The notes: a model not told the origin generated them from the sequence alone. A stretch of DNA of 64,000 bases from Pseudoxanthomonas sp. GM95 (GCF_900109775.1 NZ_FOAX01000002.1:992001-1056000); one strand, 5' to 3'; counted from the stretch's first letter, positions 26,371-35,700 are shown. Numbers and translations: made by a program.

Positions 26371-29300
26371 TTATTGCACGGTCACCTTGCGGCGATTGTC
26401 GTCCGAGTCGGTGTCGATCAGCTTGTTGTACGGATCGATGCCGGCCTCGTACGGCAGCTGGTCGACCACCAGCGTGAGCGTGGTCTCGGCTGCGGTGACG
26501 TGGTGCTTGGTCAGGGACAGCACCTGTTCGTCGGCCTCCTTCGCGCCCGGCTTGCGCGCGAACACGCCGACATCGACCCATTCGTCGACGGCTTCGGCGG
26601 TGACCTTGCCCTTGCCGTCGGCGACCTGTTTGGCGGCGTGCAGCTTCAGCGTGACTTCGTACTTGCCGTTGGGCAGCTTGCGGGCGGTGGCATCGGTGGT
26701 GCGGTTTTCCCAGAACACGATCCGCTCGAACAGATCGCGGATGAAGGGATGGAAGCGCGCCTCGGTGCCGGCATACAGATCAGCCATGAAGTCGCGCGTG
26801 GTCGGGTAGGGCGCGGCCTGGAAGGCGTGCTTGCGCAGGAAGCCGGCCAGCACGCGATTCAACGTGTCCTCGCCAATCATGTCCTTGAGCGCGTAGAAGG
26901 CGATCGAGCCCTTGTTGTAGTGGATGTACTGCTGGTTCTCGTTGAGTGCCAGCGGCTGCTCGGCCACGCGTTCGGTCGGGCGCTGGCGCAGGTAGCTGTC
27001 CAGCTCGTACTTGAGGAACTTGCGCATCTTGCGCGGGCCGTATTCGTGCTCCATCACCATCAGCGCCGAGTACTGGGCCAGCGACTCGCTGAGCATGGTC
27101 GCGCCCTGCACGTTGGCACCCACCACCTGGTGCGCCCACCACTGGTGTGCGACCTCGTGCGCGGTCACGTAGAACGGATAGTCGATGTCCTCGGCATCCT
27201 CCACCCGGGCGATGAAGCCGATCGCTTCCGAATACGGGATCGTGCCGGCAAAGGACTGGGCGAAACGCTGGTAGCCCGGGAACTCCAGGATGCGCACCTG
27301 CTTGAACTGGTACGGCGAGAAGTTGCGCGTGTAGTAGTCCAGCGATTTCTTGGTCGAAGCGATCATGCGGTTGACGTTGTAGGGATGCTGGCCATCGAAA
27401 TACACATCGATGGCCACGTCATTCCAGCGATCGTGCTTGACCTGCCAATCGGCCGACAGCCAGGAGAAGAACGCCAGCAGCTTGGTCTCGCCCTTGTACT
27501 GGTAGTAGTGGCGTCCGTCCTTGCGCCAGTCCTTCTGCAGCGTGCCGGGCGCCAGCGCGATCTGACCATCGGTGGTGGACACGGTGGTCTCGAAATCCAC
27601 CCAGCCTGCATTCGGGCCCAGGTAGTTGTCGGCGTAGGCCTTGGTGTCGCCGATGGGGTTCATCCGCGGCACGTCGGGCAGCTTGTACTTGCGCCGGTCG
27701 TTGACGTCTGAGAGTTGCTGGTTGGGGTCGTAACCGAACTGCGGCAGCGCGGCGAAGTTATTGAAGAACGTGCCGTTATAGACCACCTGCGTGTTGCCGC
27801 CACTGAGCGGGAACCCATGCGGTGCATCGTCCAGGGTGAAGTCGAAATCCATCTCCGCGCCGGGCGCCAACGGCCGGTCCAGCGTGTAGATCGTGTAGCC
27901 GTGGACGGTGTCGCGCAGCTTCACCTGGTGTGCGGGGAAGTCGAGCCTGCTGACGGTCACTTCCGGATCCAGGTTGACGTGGAGCTGGGTGATCGGCACC
28001 TGCGTGTTGTTGCGCATGCGGTAATGCCCGCGGATCTGCACGGTACGCGTCGCCGGGGTGATATCGACCTCGGTGCGAATGGCGATGACGCGCGGCTGCG
28101 GCAGGTCCTTGTACTGGCGGTAGGCCTTTTCGTAATCAGCGCTCTGCTGCTTGGCCAGGTCGCCCGGCACGTACCGGTTGAGCACGTTGGTGTTGTAGAA
28201 GATCCAGCTGCCCAGGGCCACGAAGGCCACCAGCGAGACCGTCAACACCACGCCAGCCGGGCCACGCAAACGACGACGCAGCTGCACCAGGCGCTCGCGC
28301 CAGTGCAGGGTGGTGCCGCGCGGCCACAGCATGTAGGCCAGCGCCAGCAGCGCCCCGCATAGCGCCGCCCAATACGCGCGGAACCACAGGCTCGGCCCGA
28401 TGAAATGGCCCCAGCCATTCATGTCCGAATACGGCGTGGGGCTGGCGCGGCCGAAGGCATACAGCAGGTGGTCGAAGTCCAGCATGCCCAGCGCCATCCG
28501 GCCGACCAGCACCACGATCACCAGCACATAGCCGATGAACTTGTTGCCACTGACGGCCTGCAGGAACACCGCCAGCGCCGCCATCAGCAGGTAGCCGATG
28601 CTGTCCAGGATCATCGCCTGCAGATACAGCAACGGCTCCATGCGCGTGTAGCCGTGTGCCAGCTGGTAGCCCATGCCCAGCAAGGCACCAACGACGTGGA
28701 ACAGCACGACTACGCAGCCCAGCGCCGCCAGCTTGGAGGCCAGGGGAATCCAGGCCGGTGTGGCATAGGCATCGGTGGCCTCGGCCACGCCCTGGCTGCG
28801 TTCGCGCCACACCAGTTCGCCCGCGTAGAAGGTCAGCACGATGATCAACAGCAGGCTCATGCTGCCGTTCATCAGCAGCTGCATCTGCCCGGTGACCGGC
28901 CAGGTGGCGGTGCCGTACATGCGCCCGCCGGAATAGAAGATCACCCCGACGACGCACAGCCAGACCAGCACGATGACCACCAGTGGCGCGCCCAGCAACG
29001 TCTGGCGCAGGTCGAAGCGCGCCTGGTGCAGGAACTGGGTCAGGCGCGCGGAAAATCCTGTGCGTAGCTGCACGACCGGCAGCGTCACCGCGTTGTATTC
29101 CTCTGCCAGCGGCGTGGCGATCTTGCGCTTGCGGCGCAGCACCAGGCCTTCGCGATCGGCGCGGAACAGGGCATAGGTCGCCCACAGCAACAGCGCCGTC
29201 AGCCCAAGGAACAGGGCGCGGTTGCCCAGCAGCAGGCCGCTCAGTGGCGGCAATTGCGTGTTGAGCTGGGCGCTGGACCAGTAGCGGATCTGATCGGCGA

Positions 29301-29946
29301 TGCCGGCGCCGCCGGAGGGATCGACCAGGGCCGCGATCCAGCGCGTGGACAGATCCGAGCTCAGCGAATCGGACAGCATCCACAGCACGAAGAACGCAAT
29401 CACGCCGATGTAGGTGTAGAGCATCGAGCGGGTGGCCGTCGCCAACGCGAACAGCAGCGCGGAGAGGAACAGCAGGTTCGGCACGACCAGCACGCCCATC
29501 GCCCAGGCATAGGCCGCCCAGGGCGTTGGTCCCAGCCGTGCCTGGTCCAGCCACGGCATCTTGCTGCCCAGCCACATGCCGAAGATCACGCCCAGCATGA
29601 TCGCCAGACTGGCGAGAAAACCGCCGCCGAAGCGCCCGGCCAGGTACACGCCCTTGCGCATCGGTGTGGCGAAGAACAACTCGGCGGCGCGGGTCTCGAA
29701 ATCGCGCAGCGCGATGCCGCCAACGAAGATCGTCGTCAACAGCACGCTCATCACGCTGAAGGAGCCCAGCACCACGGTGGTCACCGCCGGGGCATTGCGC
29801 ATCACGTTGCCGACGCCGCCGCCATAGGACACGTTGTTCGAGGCCAGCATGGCAAAGCCGATGCCGGCGAACACTGCCAGCACCACCCAGAACACGCCAT
29901 TGCGCAGCAGGAGCCTGCGCTCCATTTTCAACAGGTGCAGCAGCAT
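26371..29946 (-). CDS. ABC transporter permease fused to M1-family aminopeptidase domain
   Basis: 1191-residue protein. Residues about 1-590 contain some 12 hydrophobic helices in two ABC-2-type permease blocks. Residues about 600-1191 form an extracytoplasmic M1-like metallopeptidase with HEVAH at 930-934. The conserved glutamate after the motif (SESLAQYSALMVMEHE) lies 19 residues beyond the second histidine instead of the classical 18. The GxMEN exopeptidase motif is not seen; SEAIGFIARVED occupies that region. Fusions of this type are known in several phyla, with unknown substrate. The gene starts 3 bp after the stop of the ATPase gene, so the pair forms one transporter operon. It probably exports or processes a peptide, but that is inference. 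Confidence 0.88.
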   Translation of the reverse strand: MLLHLLKMERRLLLRNGVFWVVLAVFAGIGFAMLASNNVSYGGGVGNVMRNAPAVTTVVLGSFSVMSVLLTTIFVGGIALRDFETRAAELFFATPMRKGVYLAGRFGGGFLASLAIMLGVIFGMWLGSKMPWLDQARLGPTPWAAYAWAMGVLVVPNLLFLSALLFALATATRSMLYTYIGVIAFFVLWMLSDSLSSDLSTRWIAALVDPSGGAGIADQIRYWSSAQLNTQLPPLSGLLLGNRALFLGLTALLLWATYALFRADREGLVLRRKRKIATPLAEEYNAVTLPVVQLRTGFSARLTQFLHQARFDLRQTLLGAPLVVIVLVWLCVVGVIFYSGGRMYGTATWPVTGQMQLLMNGSMSLLLIIVLTFYAGELVWRERSQGVAEATDAYATPAWIPLASKLAALGCVVVLFHVVGALLGMGYQLAHGYTRMEPLLYLQAMILDSIGYLLMAALAVFLQAVSGNKFIGYVLVIVVLVGRMALGMLDFDHLLYAFGRASPTPYSDMNGWGHFIGPSLWFRAYWAALCGALLALAYMLWPRGTTLHWRERLVQLRRRLRGPAGVVLTVSLVAFVALGSWIFYNTNVLNRYVPGDLAKQQSADYEKAYRQYKDLPQPRVIAIRTEVDITPATRTVQIRGHYRMRNNTQVPITQLHVNLDPEVTVSRLDFPAHQVKLRDTVHGYTIYTLDRPLAPGAEMDFDFTLDDAPHGFPLSGGNTQVVYNGTFFNNFAALPQFGYDPNQQLSDVNDRRKYKLPDVPRMNPIGDTKAYADNYLGPNAGWVDFETTVSTTDGQIALAPGTLQKDWRKDGRHYYQYKGETKLLAFFSWLSADWQVKHDRWNDVAIDVYFDGQHPYNVNRMIASTKKSLDYYTRNFSPYQFKQVRILEFPGYQRFAQSFAGTIPYSEAIGFIARVEDAEDIDYPFYVTAHEVAHQWWAHQVVGANVQGATMLSESLAQYSALMVMEHEYGPRKMRKFLKYELDSYLRQRPTERVAEQPLALNENQQYIHYNKGSIAFYALKDMIGEDTLNRVLAGFLRKHAFQAAPYPTTRDFMADLYAGTEARFHPFIRDLFERIVFWENRTTDATARKLPNGKYEVTLKLHAAKQVADGKGKVTAEAVDEWVDVGVFARKPGAKEADEQVLSLTKHHVTAAETTLTLVVDQLPYEAGIDPYNKLIDTDSDDNRRKVTVQ

Positions 29947-29949
29947 GGC

Positions 29950-30840
29950 TCAGGCCTCCGCGCGGGCGGTGACGGCGGCACGGCGCAGCTCGCCGAAGTA
30001 CACGTCCTCCAGATCCGCCGGCGCGGCGATGAAGCCTTCGCCCGGCGCGGCGTCGCTGAGCACGTGGATCACCGGGGCGCCGGCGACCAGGCGCGTGGAC
30101 AGCACGTTGAACTGTGCCTCATGCGCGGCCAGCTCGCCCTTGTCCAGCGTCTTCTTCCACACCCGCCCGTCGAGCGAGGCGATGGCCTTGCGCGGCTCAT
30201 CGGCCAAGCGCACTTGCCCGCCGGCGATGATCGCCATGCGCGGGCACAGGTCGGTCACGTCCTCGACGATGTGGGTGGACAGGATCACCACCGTGTTCTC
30301 GCCGATCTCGGCCAGCAGGTTGAGGAACCGGTTGCGTTCGGCCGGGTCCAGGCCGGCGGTGGGTTCGTCGACGATGATCAGCGAGGGCTGGCCGATCAGC
30401 GCCTGGGCAATGCCGAAGCGCTGGCGCATGCCGCCGGAGAATCCGCCCAGCTTGCGCTTGCGGACCTGCCACAGGTTCACCTGCTGCAGCAGGGCTTCGA
30501 CCAGCGCCTTGCGCTCGCCACGTGCGGTCACGCCCTTGAGCACGGCGAAGTGGTCCAGCATCGCTTCGGCGCTGACCTTGGGGTAGACGCCGAATTCCTG
30601 CGGCAGGTAGCCCAGTCGCTGGCGCGCGCCGGTCTTGTCGGCCAGCACGTCCAGGCCATCCAGGGTGATGCTGCCTGCGTCGGGTTCCTGCAGCGTGGCA
30701 ATGGTGCGCATCAACGAGGACTTGCCGGCGCCATTGGGGCCGAGCAGGCCGAACATCCCGCGCGGGATATCCAGATCGATGTCCTTGAGCGCATGCACGC
30801 CGTTGGCATAGGTCTTGGACAGGCCACGGATCTGCAGCAT
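29950..30840 (-). CDS. ABC transporter ATP-binding protein
   Basis: 296-residue ATPase partner of the downstream permease/M1 fusion. All ABC motifs are intact: Walker A GPNGAGKS (34-41), Q-loop in GYLPQEFGVYP, signature FSGGMRQR, Walker B LIIVDEPTAGLDP and the H-loop histidine in LSTHIVED. The C-terminal 75 residues resemble those of ABC-2-type exporters. The frame is open upstream, but ATG 30840 has a strong ribosome-binding site (AAAGGA 7 nt away), and the ABC fold starts here. It begins a two-gene operon. A short divergent region separates it from the cupin gene. Confidence 0.93.
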   Translation of the reverse strand: MLQIRGLSKTYANGVHALKDIDLDIPRGMFGLLGPNGAGKSSLMRTIATLQEPDAGSITLDGLDVLADKTGARQRLGYLPQEFGVYPKVSAEAMLDHFAVLKGVTARGERKALVEALLQQVNLWQVRKRKLGGFSGGMRQRFGIAQALIGQPSLIIVDEPTAGLDPAERNRFLNLLAEIGENTVVILSTHIVEDVTDLCPRMAIIAGGQVRLADEPRKAIASLDGRVWKKTLDKGELAAHEAQFNVLSTRLVAGAPVIHVLSDAAPGEGFIAAPADLEDVYFGELRRAAVTARAEA

Positions 30841-30994
30841 GGTGATTCCTTTCAACATGGGGATGGCCGGATCGTGCGCGATCCATGCGGTGGCGTATAT
30901 CCCCCGGAAGTCATTCGGCCAGTGCGCGGCCGGCGGATGCGCCAACGCGCGTTGGACTTGCTGGGATCGCCCGGGCAGAAGGAATGGCAGCACC

Positions 30995-31708
30995 ATGCGA
31001 AGCAAGATCGATCGAACGCTCAGGCAGGTTGGGGCCTGGATGCTGGTACTGGCCGTCCTTCCAATATCAGACCTCGGCGCGCAGGCGATGGACCATCCGA
31101 TGCCACCACAAGGCTGCCGCCCCGTGGCCGAGCGCACGGGTGAGGTGGGCTGCTGGATCCTCAACGAGCAGCCGGTCGGGCGTTTCGCACAGCCGCCGTA
31201 TTGGCAGGTCGACCGTTTCCCTGATCTCGCCACGGCGCAGGCCGCGCGCTCGGAACACGGCACGGTGATCGAATCGCTGGGCGAGGTCTGGCTGATGACC
31301 ATCGCGCCCAAGGCGTGGTCGACGCCAACAGGCGGCACGCATCGCGCGACCATCGGGCCGCTGCCGATCAGCGCGCAACACGACTACGCGGCGCAGTACA
31401 TGGAGGCGGTGTTCACGCCCGGCATGATCACGCGGACCCATGTGCATTCGGGCCCGGAAGCCTGGTACACGGTCAGTGGCGAGACCTGCCTGGAAACGCC
31501 GCAAGGCATGGTCATCGACCATCCCGGCGATACCGGGCGGATCATCCCCGCCGGGCCGCCGATGATGCTGATGGCGACTGGTAGCGAGACCCGGCGCGGG
31601 CTAGTGCTGATCCTGCACGACAGCGCGGCGCCAGCCACCACGGTGGTCCAGAACTGGACGCCCAAGGGCTTGTGCGAAGCGCGCTTGAAGCCAGCGCGCT
31701 CGCCCTGA
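30995..31708 (+). CDS. Secreted cupin-domain protein, unknown function
   Basis: 237-residue protein with a probable signal peptide (WMLVLAVLPISDLGAQA, about residues 15-31). The C-terminal half looks like a small-molecule-binding cupin: RTHVHSGPEAWYTVSGETCLETPQG fits motif 1 (H-x-H with the downstream Glu) and a later DHPGDTGRIIPAGPPM fits the second part. Substrate unknown. ATG 30995 is chosen because it directly precedes the signal peptide and has AGAAGGA upstream. The stop TGA abuts the stop of the facing transpeptidase gene in the sequence TGATCA, leaving no intergenic space. Confidence 0.78.
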   Translation: MRSKIDRTLRQVGAWMLVLAVLPISDLGAQAMDHPMPPQGCRPVAERTGEVGCWILNEQPVGRFAQPPYWQVDRFPDLATAQAARSEHGTVIESLGEVWLMTIAPKAWSTPTGGTHRATIGPLPISAQHDYAAQYMEAVFTPGMITRTHVHSGPEAWYTVSGETCLETPQGMVIDHPGDTGRIIPAGPPMMLMATGSETRRGLVLILHDSAAPATTVVQNWTPKGLCEARLKPARSP

Positions 31709-32755
31709 TCAGCGCTCCGGCGGATCCGAATCGATCACCTGCACGTGCACGCCGGTGGTCTGCGGCAGCACGTGCGCATCGGTGGCGACCAGCACGGTGC
31801 CAGGCTGCACCAACGGCAACACCTGCGCCTTGAATGCGTCGGGGATCACGACCTGGTTGACCTCATCGGCGGGCAGGGCGGCGCCGGCTTCATCTTCGCG
31901 GCCGGGCACGCCGATCGCGATCCACGACGGCATCGACGCGGCGACATCGACGTTGCCGGCCACCGGCGGCACGTAGCCGGCGGCGACGATGTAGGCGTGC
32001 GTGCCGGTACGCGGGGTCGGGCTGTTGAGGGTGATGCGGGTGCGGCCGACTTCGGTGCCGTTGCGATAGACGAACAGGATGCGGTCGCTGCGGCTGAGCA
32101 CGATCGACAGCGGGCCTTCGGGTGCGCGGCCGGGTTCCCAGCGCCAGGCGCGGCCGTCTTCCAGCAGCGGGATGTCCACGTCCTTGCCGGTGGTCGGATC
32201 GATCGGGCTGAGCGCGCCGGGGTGCACCAGCGACACCGGCGCCGAGCCTTCTTCGGCCACCACCACGGTCATGCCCATGTTGGAGGCGCCGAAGAGTTTC
32301 TCGGCGAAGGCGCTGGGCAGGTGCACGCAGCCGTGCGATTCGGGATAGCCGGGCAGGCCGCCGGCATGCAGGGCGACGCCGTCCCAGGTGAGCCGCTGCT
32401 GGTAGGGCATCGGCGCGCTGTTGTAGATACTGGAGCGGTGGTCCTTGTCCTTCTGCAGGATGGTGAACACACCGGTCGGGGTCTCGTGCCCGGCCTTGCC
32501 CGTGCTGACCGTAGTCCAGGCCATCAGGATGCCGTTGCGGTACACGTAGGCGCGCTGCTCGGTCAGGCTGACCACCACCGCCATCGGGCCGGCGTTCTTG
32601 TCATCGCCGCCCCACACCCACTCACCGGGCTTGAGCGTTGCCGGCGACGTATCGATCGGGCTGGATTGCTTCGCGCCCCAGAACGGCACGGCCGCACTCG
32701 CCTGCACGGCGATGCACAACAGAAGGCCCAGCCACACACCTGCAGATCGCCGCAT
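31709..32755 (-). CDS. L,D-transpeptidase (YkuD domain)
   Basis: 348-residue envelope protein with signal peptide (LGLLLCIAVQASAA). L,D-transpeptidases form 3-3 peptidoglycan crosslinks or attach proteins to DAP. The YkuD signature is at residues 140-146 (SHGCVHL) with catalytic Cys143 and an upstream conserved histidine in ALHAGGLPG. A C-terminal region of about 180 residues contains a second, YkuD-like beta segment (SIVLSRSDRILFVYRNGTEV) without a cysteine motif, so the protein may hold a duplicated, inactive half. ATG 32755 is the first start next to the signal. It follows another transpeptidase-like gene after 35 bp. Confidence 0.87.
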   Translation of the reverse strand: MRRSAGVWLGLLLCIAVQASAAVPFWGAKQSSPIDTSPATLKPGEWVWGGDDKNAGPMAVVVSLTEQRAYVYRNGILMAWTTVSTGKAGHETPTGVFTILQKDKDHRSSIYNSAPMPYQQRLTWDGVALHAGGLPGYPESHGCVHLPSAFAEKLFGASNMGMTVVVAEEGSAPVSLVHPGALSPIDPTTGKDVDIPLLEDGRAWRWEPGRAPEGPLSIVLSRSDRILFVYRNGTEVGRTRITLNSPTPRTGTHAYIVAAGYVPPVAGNVDVAASMPSWIAIGVPGREDEAGAALPADEVNQVVIPDAFKAQVLPLVQPGTVLVATDAHVLPQTTGVHVQVIDSDPPER

Positions 32756-32790
32756 CGCGTTGGCCTCCCTGGCCGTTGGAAGGGCACAGC

Positions 32791-33582
32791 CTAGCGCGTG
32801 GCGACGGCCTTGTCGGGATTGGCCTGCGGCTTGCCGTGCAGGCGCGCCATCGCGCACTGGGCCAGCGTCGAGCGCGTCAGCCAAGCCTGCTGCGGGTAAT
32901 ACGAAAACACGAACTGGCCGTCCTTCATCACATCGATGATCGGCTTGGCCATCGCCGCGCGCACCGCCGGGCAGCCCCAGCTGCGGCCCAGGCGGCCCAT
33001 CTTCCTGCCGGCCTCGGCGCTGACATAGGGCGCGCCGTGCATGACGATCGCCCGGCTCATCGCGGCGTCGTTGAAGCCGGCATCCAGGCCTTCCATGCGC
33101 AGCGAATAGCCGTTCTTCCCCTGATAGGTATCGCGCGTATAGAACAACCCCAGGCTGGAGGCGTGGGTGCCGTCCTCGTTGGAGAACCGGTCGGGCAGGT
33201 CGCCTCCGGAGCCCTGGCCGTGCGCCACCAGTTCCTTGTAGAGCAGCTTGCGCTGGGCCAGGTCGAACACCCACAGCCGCGGCGTCAGCGAGGACCGGCT
33301 GTAGTCGATCACCGCGAGACGATCGGCGTTCTCGCCAGTGCCATGCGCTTGTGCGCACTGCATCGCCGACAGGCCCAGTGCCAGCACTTCGGGATCGGCG
33401 TCGGGCGCGAGCCGGGCCAGATCGGGCAGGGCCTCCGACGACGGCACAGGCGCCGTCATCGTTGGCTGCGAGGCGGCCAGCGGCTTTAGCGATTTCAGAT
33501 TGGATGCGGCTTCCGGCGAGCGCGCGGCCACCGGTGCCGCGGCGGCCAGCACGGCCAACGCGGAGATCAGGAGAGGCTTCAT
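32791..33582 (-). CDS. Murein L,D-transpeptidase catalytic-domain family protein (YkuD_2 type)
   Basis: 263-residue exported protein. The signal peptide is ALAVLAAAAPVAA (about 8-20). The domain is the variant YkuD type with SWGCPAV at residues 201-207 and the proposed catalytic Cys204, preceded by IVMHGAPYVS. These proteins are assumed to act on peptidoglycan; direct proof for this subfamily is thin. The 35-bp spacing to the second transpeptidase gene suggests an operon in which two unrelated YkuD subfamilies are paired. ATG 33582 is well placed for the signal sequence. Confidence 0.85.
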   Translation of the reverse strand: MKPLLISALAVLAAAAPVAARSPEAASNLKSLKPLAASQPTMTAPVPSSEALPDLARLAPDADPEVLALGLSAMQCAQAHGTGENADRLAVIDYSRSSLTPRLWVFDLAQRKLLYKELVAHGQGSGGDLPDRFSNEDGTHASSLGLFYTRDTYQGKNGYSLRMEGLDAGFNDAAMSRAIVMHGAPYVSAEAGRKMGRLGRSWGCPAVRAAMAKPIIDVMKDGQFVFSYYPQQAWLTRSTLAQCAMARLHGKPQANPDKAVATR

Positions 33583-33671
33583 CGGCCCATTCTAGGTGAG
33601 GATCTTCCTCACATTCCTGAGCGGGGTGTGCGGGCTGTCCCGTTGCAGATCAGCGGGTTACAGGGGAAAGC

Positions 33672-34451
33672 TCAGTCCGCGGCGGCTTCCATGCGCAGTT
33701 GTTCCTCGCGTTCGTGGCCGAGGTAGGCGCGGATGGCGTGGCGCATCAGGTACAGCAACGGGATCATCGCCACGGCGGCGAGCATCTTGTAGCCGTAGTT
33801 GACGGTGCTGATGGCCAGGAAGCGCTGCATCGACCAGTGCTGCGGGCCGAGCACGAAGGCGATGTAGATCACCACGAAGCTGTCGACCAGCTGGGACACG
33901 GCGGTCGAGCCGGTGGCGCGCAGCCACACGTGCTTCTCGCCGGTGACATTGCGGATGCGATGGAACACCGAGACATCGATCAGCTGGCCCAGCAGGAACG
34001 CCACGATCGAGCCGCCGATCGACCACATGCCCTGGCCGAAGATCGCGGCGAACGCGGCCTGGTAGTCGGGCACGCCCTGGTTGGCGGCCGCCGAAATCCA
34101 CCAGCCGGCCGGCGCGGTCTTGATCGCCAGGAATGCGAACAGGAAGCCGTACACGATCAGCGCCACCGCCACCCACGAGATGAAGCGCACGCCCTTGCGG
34201 CCGAAAAACTCGTTGATGGTGTCGGTCAGCACGAACACGAACGGCCACAGCAAGGTGCCGACGGTGAAGCTCAGCGAGCCGCTTTCACCGAACAGGTTCC
34301 ACTGCAGCGGCGCGATGCCGAGGGTGTCTTCCAGGGCGAAAATCTTGACGCCGATGAATTCGGCCAGCACCGCGTTGACGCACAGGAACGCCGCCAGCGC
34401 GATGAACAGGCGCACCGCGCGGTCATCGAGCGTGCGCGTCACGCCACTCAC
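33672..34451 (-). CDS. yhhQ: Queuosine precursor transporter YhhQ
   Basis: 259-residue inner-membrane protein of the vitamin uptake-like YhhQ family, which in E. coli imports queuosine precursors preQ0/preQ1. Six or so hydrophobic helices are visible, with typical polar signatures LTDTINEFFGRKGVR in the middle and GSIVAFLLGQLIDVSVFH later. The length is slightly above the E. coli protein. The start is GTG 34451, overlapping the upstream DUF502 stop by 4 nt (GTGA), so the genes are translationally coupled. No queuosine biosynthesis genes are in the window. Confidence 0.88.
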   Translation of the reverse strand: MSGVTRTLDDRAVRLFIALAAFLCVNAVLAEFIGVKIFALEDTLGIAPLQWNLFGESGSLSFTVGTLLWPFVFVLTDTINEFFGRKGVRFISWVAVALIVYGFLFAFLAIKTAPAGWWISAAANQGVPDYQAAFAAIFGQGMWSIGGSIVAFLLGQLIDVSVFHRIRNVTGEKHVWLRATGSTAVSQLVDSFVVIYIAFVLGPQHWSMQRFLAISTVNYGYKMLAAVAMIPLLYLMRHAIRAYLGHEREEQLRMEAAAD

Positions 34452-35122
34452 GCGATGCGATCGCCACTGCGGGTGAACGGCATCGAATCAGGCGCCACCG
34501 CGCCGCCGGAGATGATGAAACTCATCGCCTGGTCGACGGTCCAGTCGGTTGGGGTCAGCAGCTCGACCGGGACGATTTCCAGATAGCCGGAGGTCGGGTT
34601 CGGCGTGGTCGGCACGTAGACGGCGGCCAGCTCGCGACCGGTGCCTTCCTCGCGCATCACGCGGGTGACCAGGCCAACGGATTTCATGTCCCGGTGCGGG
34701 AAGTCGATCAGGACCACGCGCTGGGTGCTGCCCGGCTTGGTCTGCAGCATGTCCAGCAGCTGGCGCGCACTGGTGTAGATGGTGCTGGCCAGTGGCACGC
34801 GGCTGATCAGCGCCTCGAACCAGCGCAGCAGCGTCTGCCCGACCACGCGCCGCGCCAGGAAGCCGACCAGCAGGATCACCAGCAAGGTGGCGACCAGCGC
34901 GATGACTGCCTGAACCGACTGCCCGGTTAGCCAGGAGGCGACCACGGGGAAATCCTGGGCGAGGCTGCGCGAGATCGGTTCGACCAACGGCTTGCTGGCA
35001 TCGGACAACAGCACGAAGACGAACTTGATGACCACCCAGGTCAGCCAGATCGGCAGCAGGGTGAGCAGGCCGGTCAGGAACAGACTCTGCAGGGAAGGGC
35101 GGGGCGCAGTGGGGTTGGACAT
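34448..35122 (-). CDS. DUF502 family membrane protein
   Basis: 224-residue protein of the DUF502 family; function unknown. Two long hydrophobic segments (about 13-38 and 70-92) precede a soluble domain with family motifs VPLASTIYTSARQLLDML and a C-terminal VYVPTTPNPTSGYLEIVP. The reading frame is open much further upstream, but the DUF502 match begins near ATG 35122 (alternative ATG 35131), which also clears the neighbouring DUF4442 remnant. It is coupled to yhhQ by a 4-nt overlap. Confidence 0.85.
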   Translation of the reverse strand: MSNPTAPRPSLQSLFLTGLLTLLPIWLTWVVIKFVFVLLSDASKPLVEPISRSLAQDFPVVASWLTGQSVQAVIALVATLLVILLVGFLARRVVGQTLLRWFEALISRVPLASTIYTSARQLLDMLQTKPGSTQRVVLIDFPHRDMKSVGLVTRVMREEGTGRELAAVYVPTTPNPTSGYLEIVPVELLTPTDWTVDQAMSFIISGGAVAPDSMPFTRSGDRIA

Positions 35123-35181
35123 GGCGCGCATTGTAGCTGCGGCGCCGCAGCATCCGCGGTGCGCGCACCGCTGCGTTGTCG

Positions 35182-35700
35182 TCAGTTGTTGCCGGGCGCG
35201 GGATTTGTCGAACCGGTTGCGTCGGCCGCGGCTTGGCCACGCGCGGCTGGCTTGAGCCGCACGTAGAGCTGTTTGCGAACCCGGGCGACGACCTCGCCCT
35301 GGGCGTCGGTCACGTCCACGTCGAACCAGTGCAGGTGCTTGGCACCACCGGCCGTGGCGGTCCGCAGCTGCGTGAGCACCTCGTCGGTCAGATGGAAATC
35401 GGCCACCACCGCGCCGCGGCCGGGTTTGACGAATTCGATCTCGCCAGCCTTGTCCCAGACGAAGTAGTCGCGCCCCAGCGCCTGCATCACCAGCAGCATT
35501 CAGAACGGATCGGTCATGGCGAACAGGCTGCCGCCGAAATGGGTGCCGACGTAGTTGCGGTTCCAGGGCCGCATCCGCAGTTCGACCCGCGCATGGCGCC
35601 AGTCGCGCGCGATGGCGGTGACATGGATGCCGGTGAACAGGAACGGCGGCCACAGGTTCAGGCCGTGGCGCAGGGTGGAGGGCTTCATCGGCAGGCGCAT
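35182..35700 (-). pseudogene. DUF4442 (thioesterase-like) gene split by an in-frame TGA
   Basis: One continuous frame encodes a hot-dog-fold protein of the DUF4442 family, interrupted by a TGA at 35502-35500. Before the stop it reads through the conserved YVGTHFGGSLFAMTDPF; after it continues MLLVMQALGRDYFVWDKAG without frame change. The codon after the DPF motif would be TGG (Trp) with one base change, so this looks like a recent nonsense mutation or a sequencing error. Without it the protein would have about 168-172 residues, normal for the family. The start would be ATG 35700 or 35688. The downstream part has an ATG immediately after the stop, but a separate functional fragment is unlikely. 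Confidence 0.82.
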
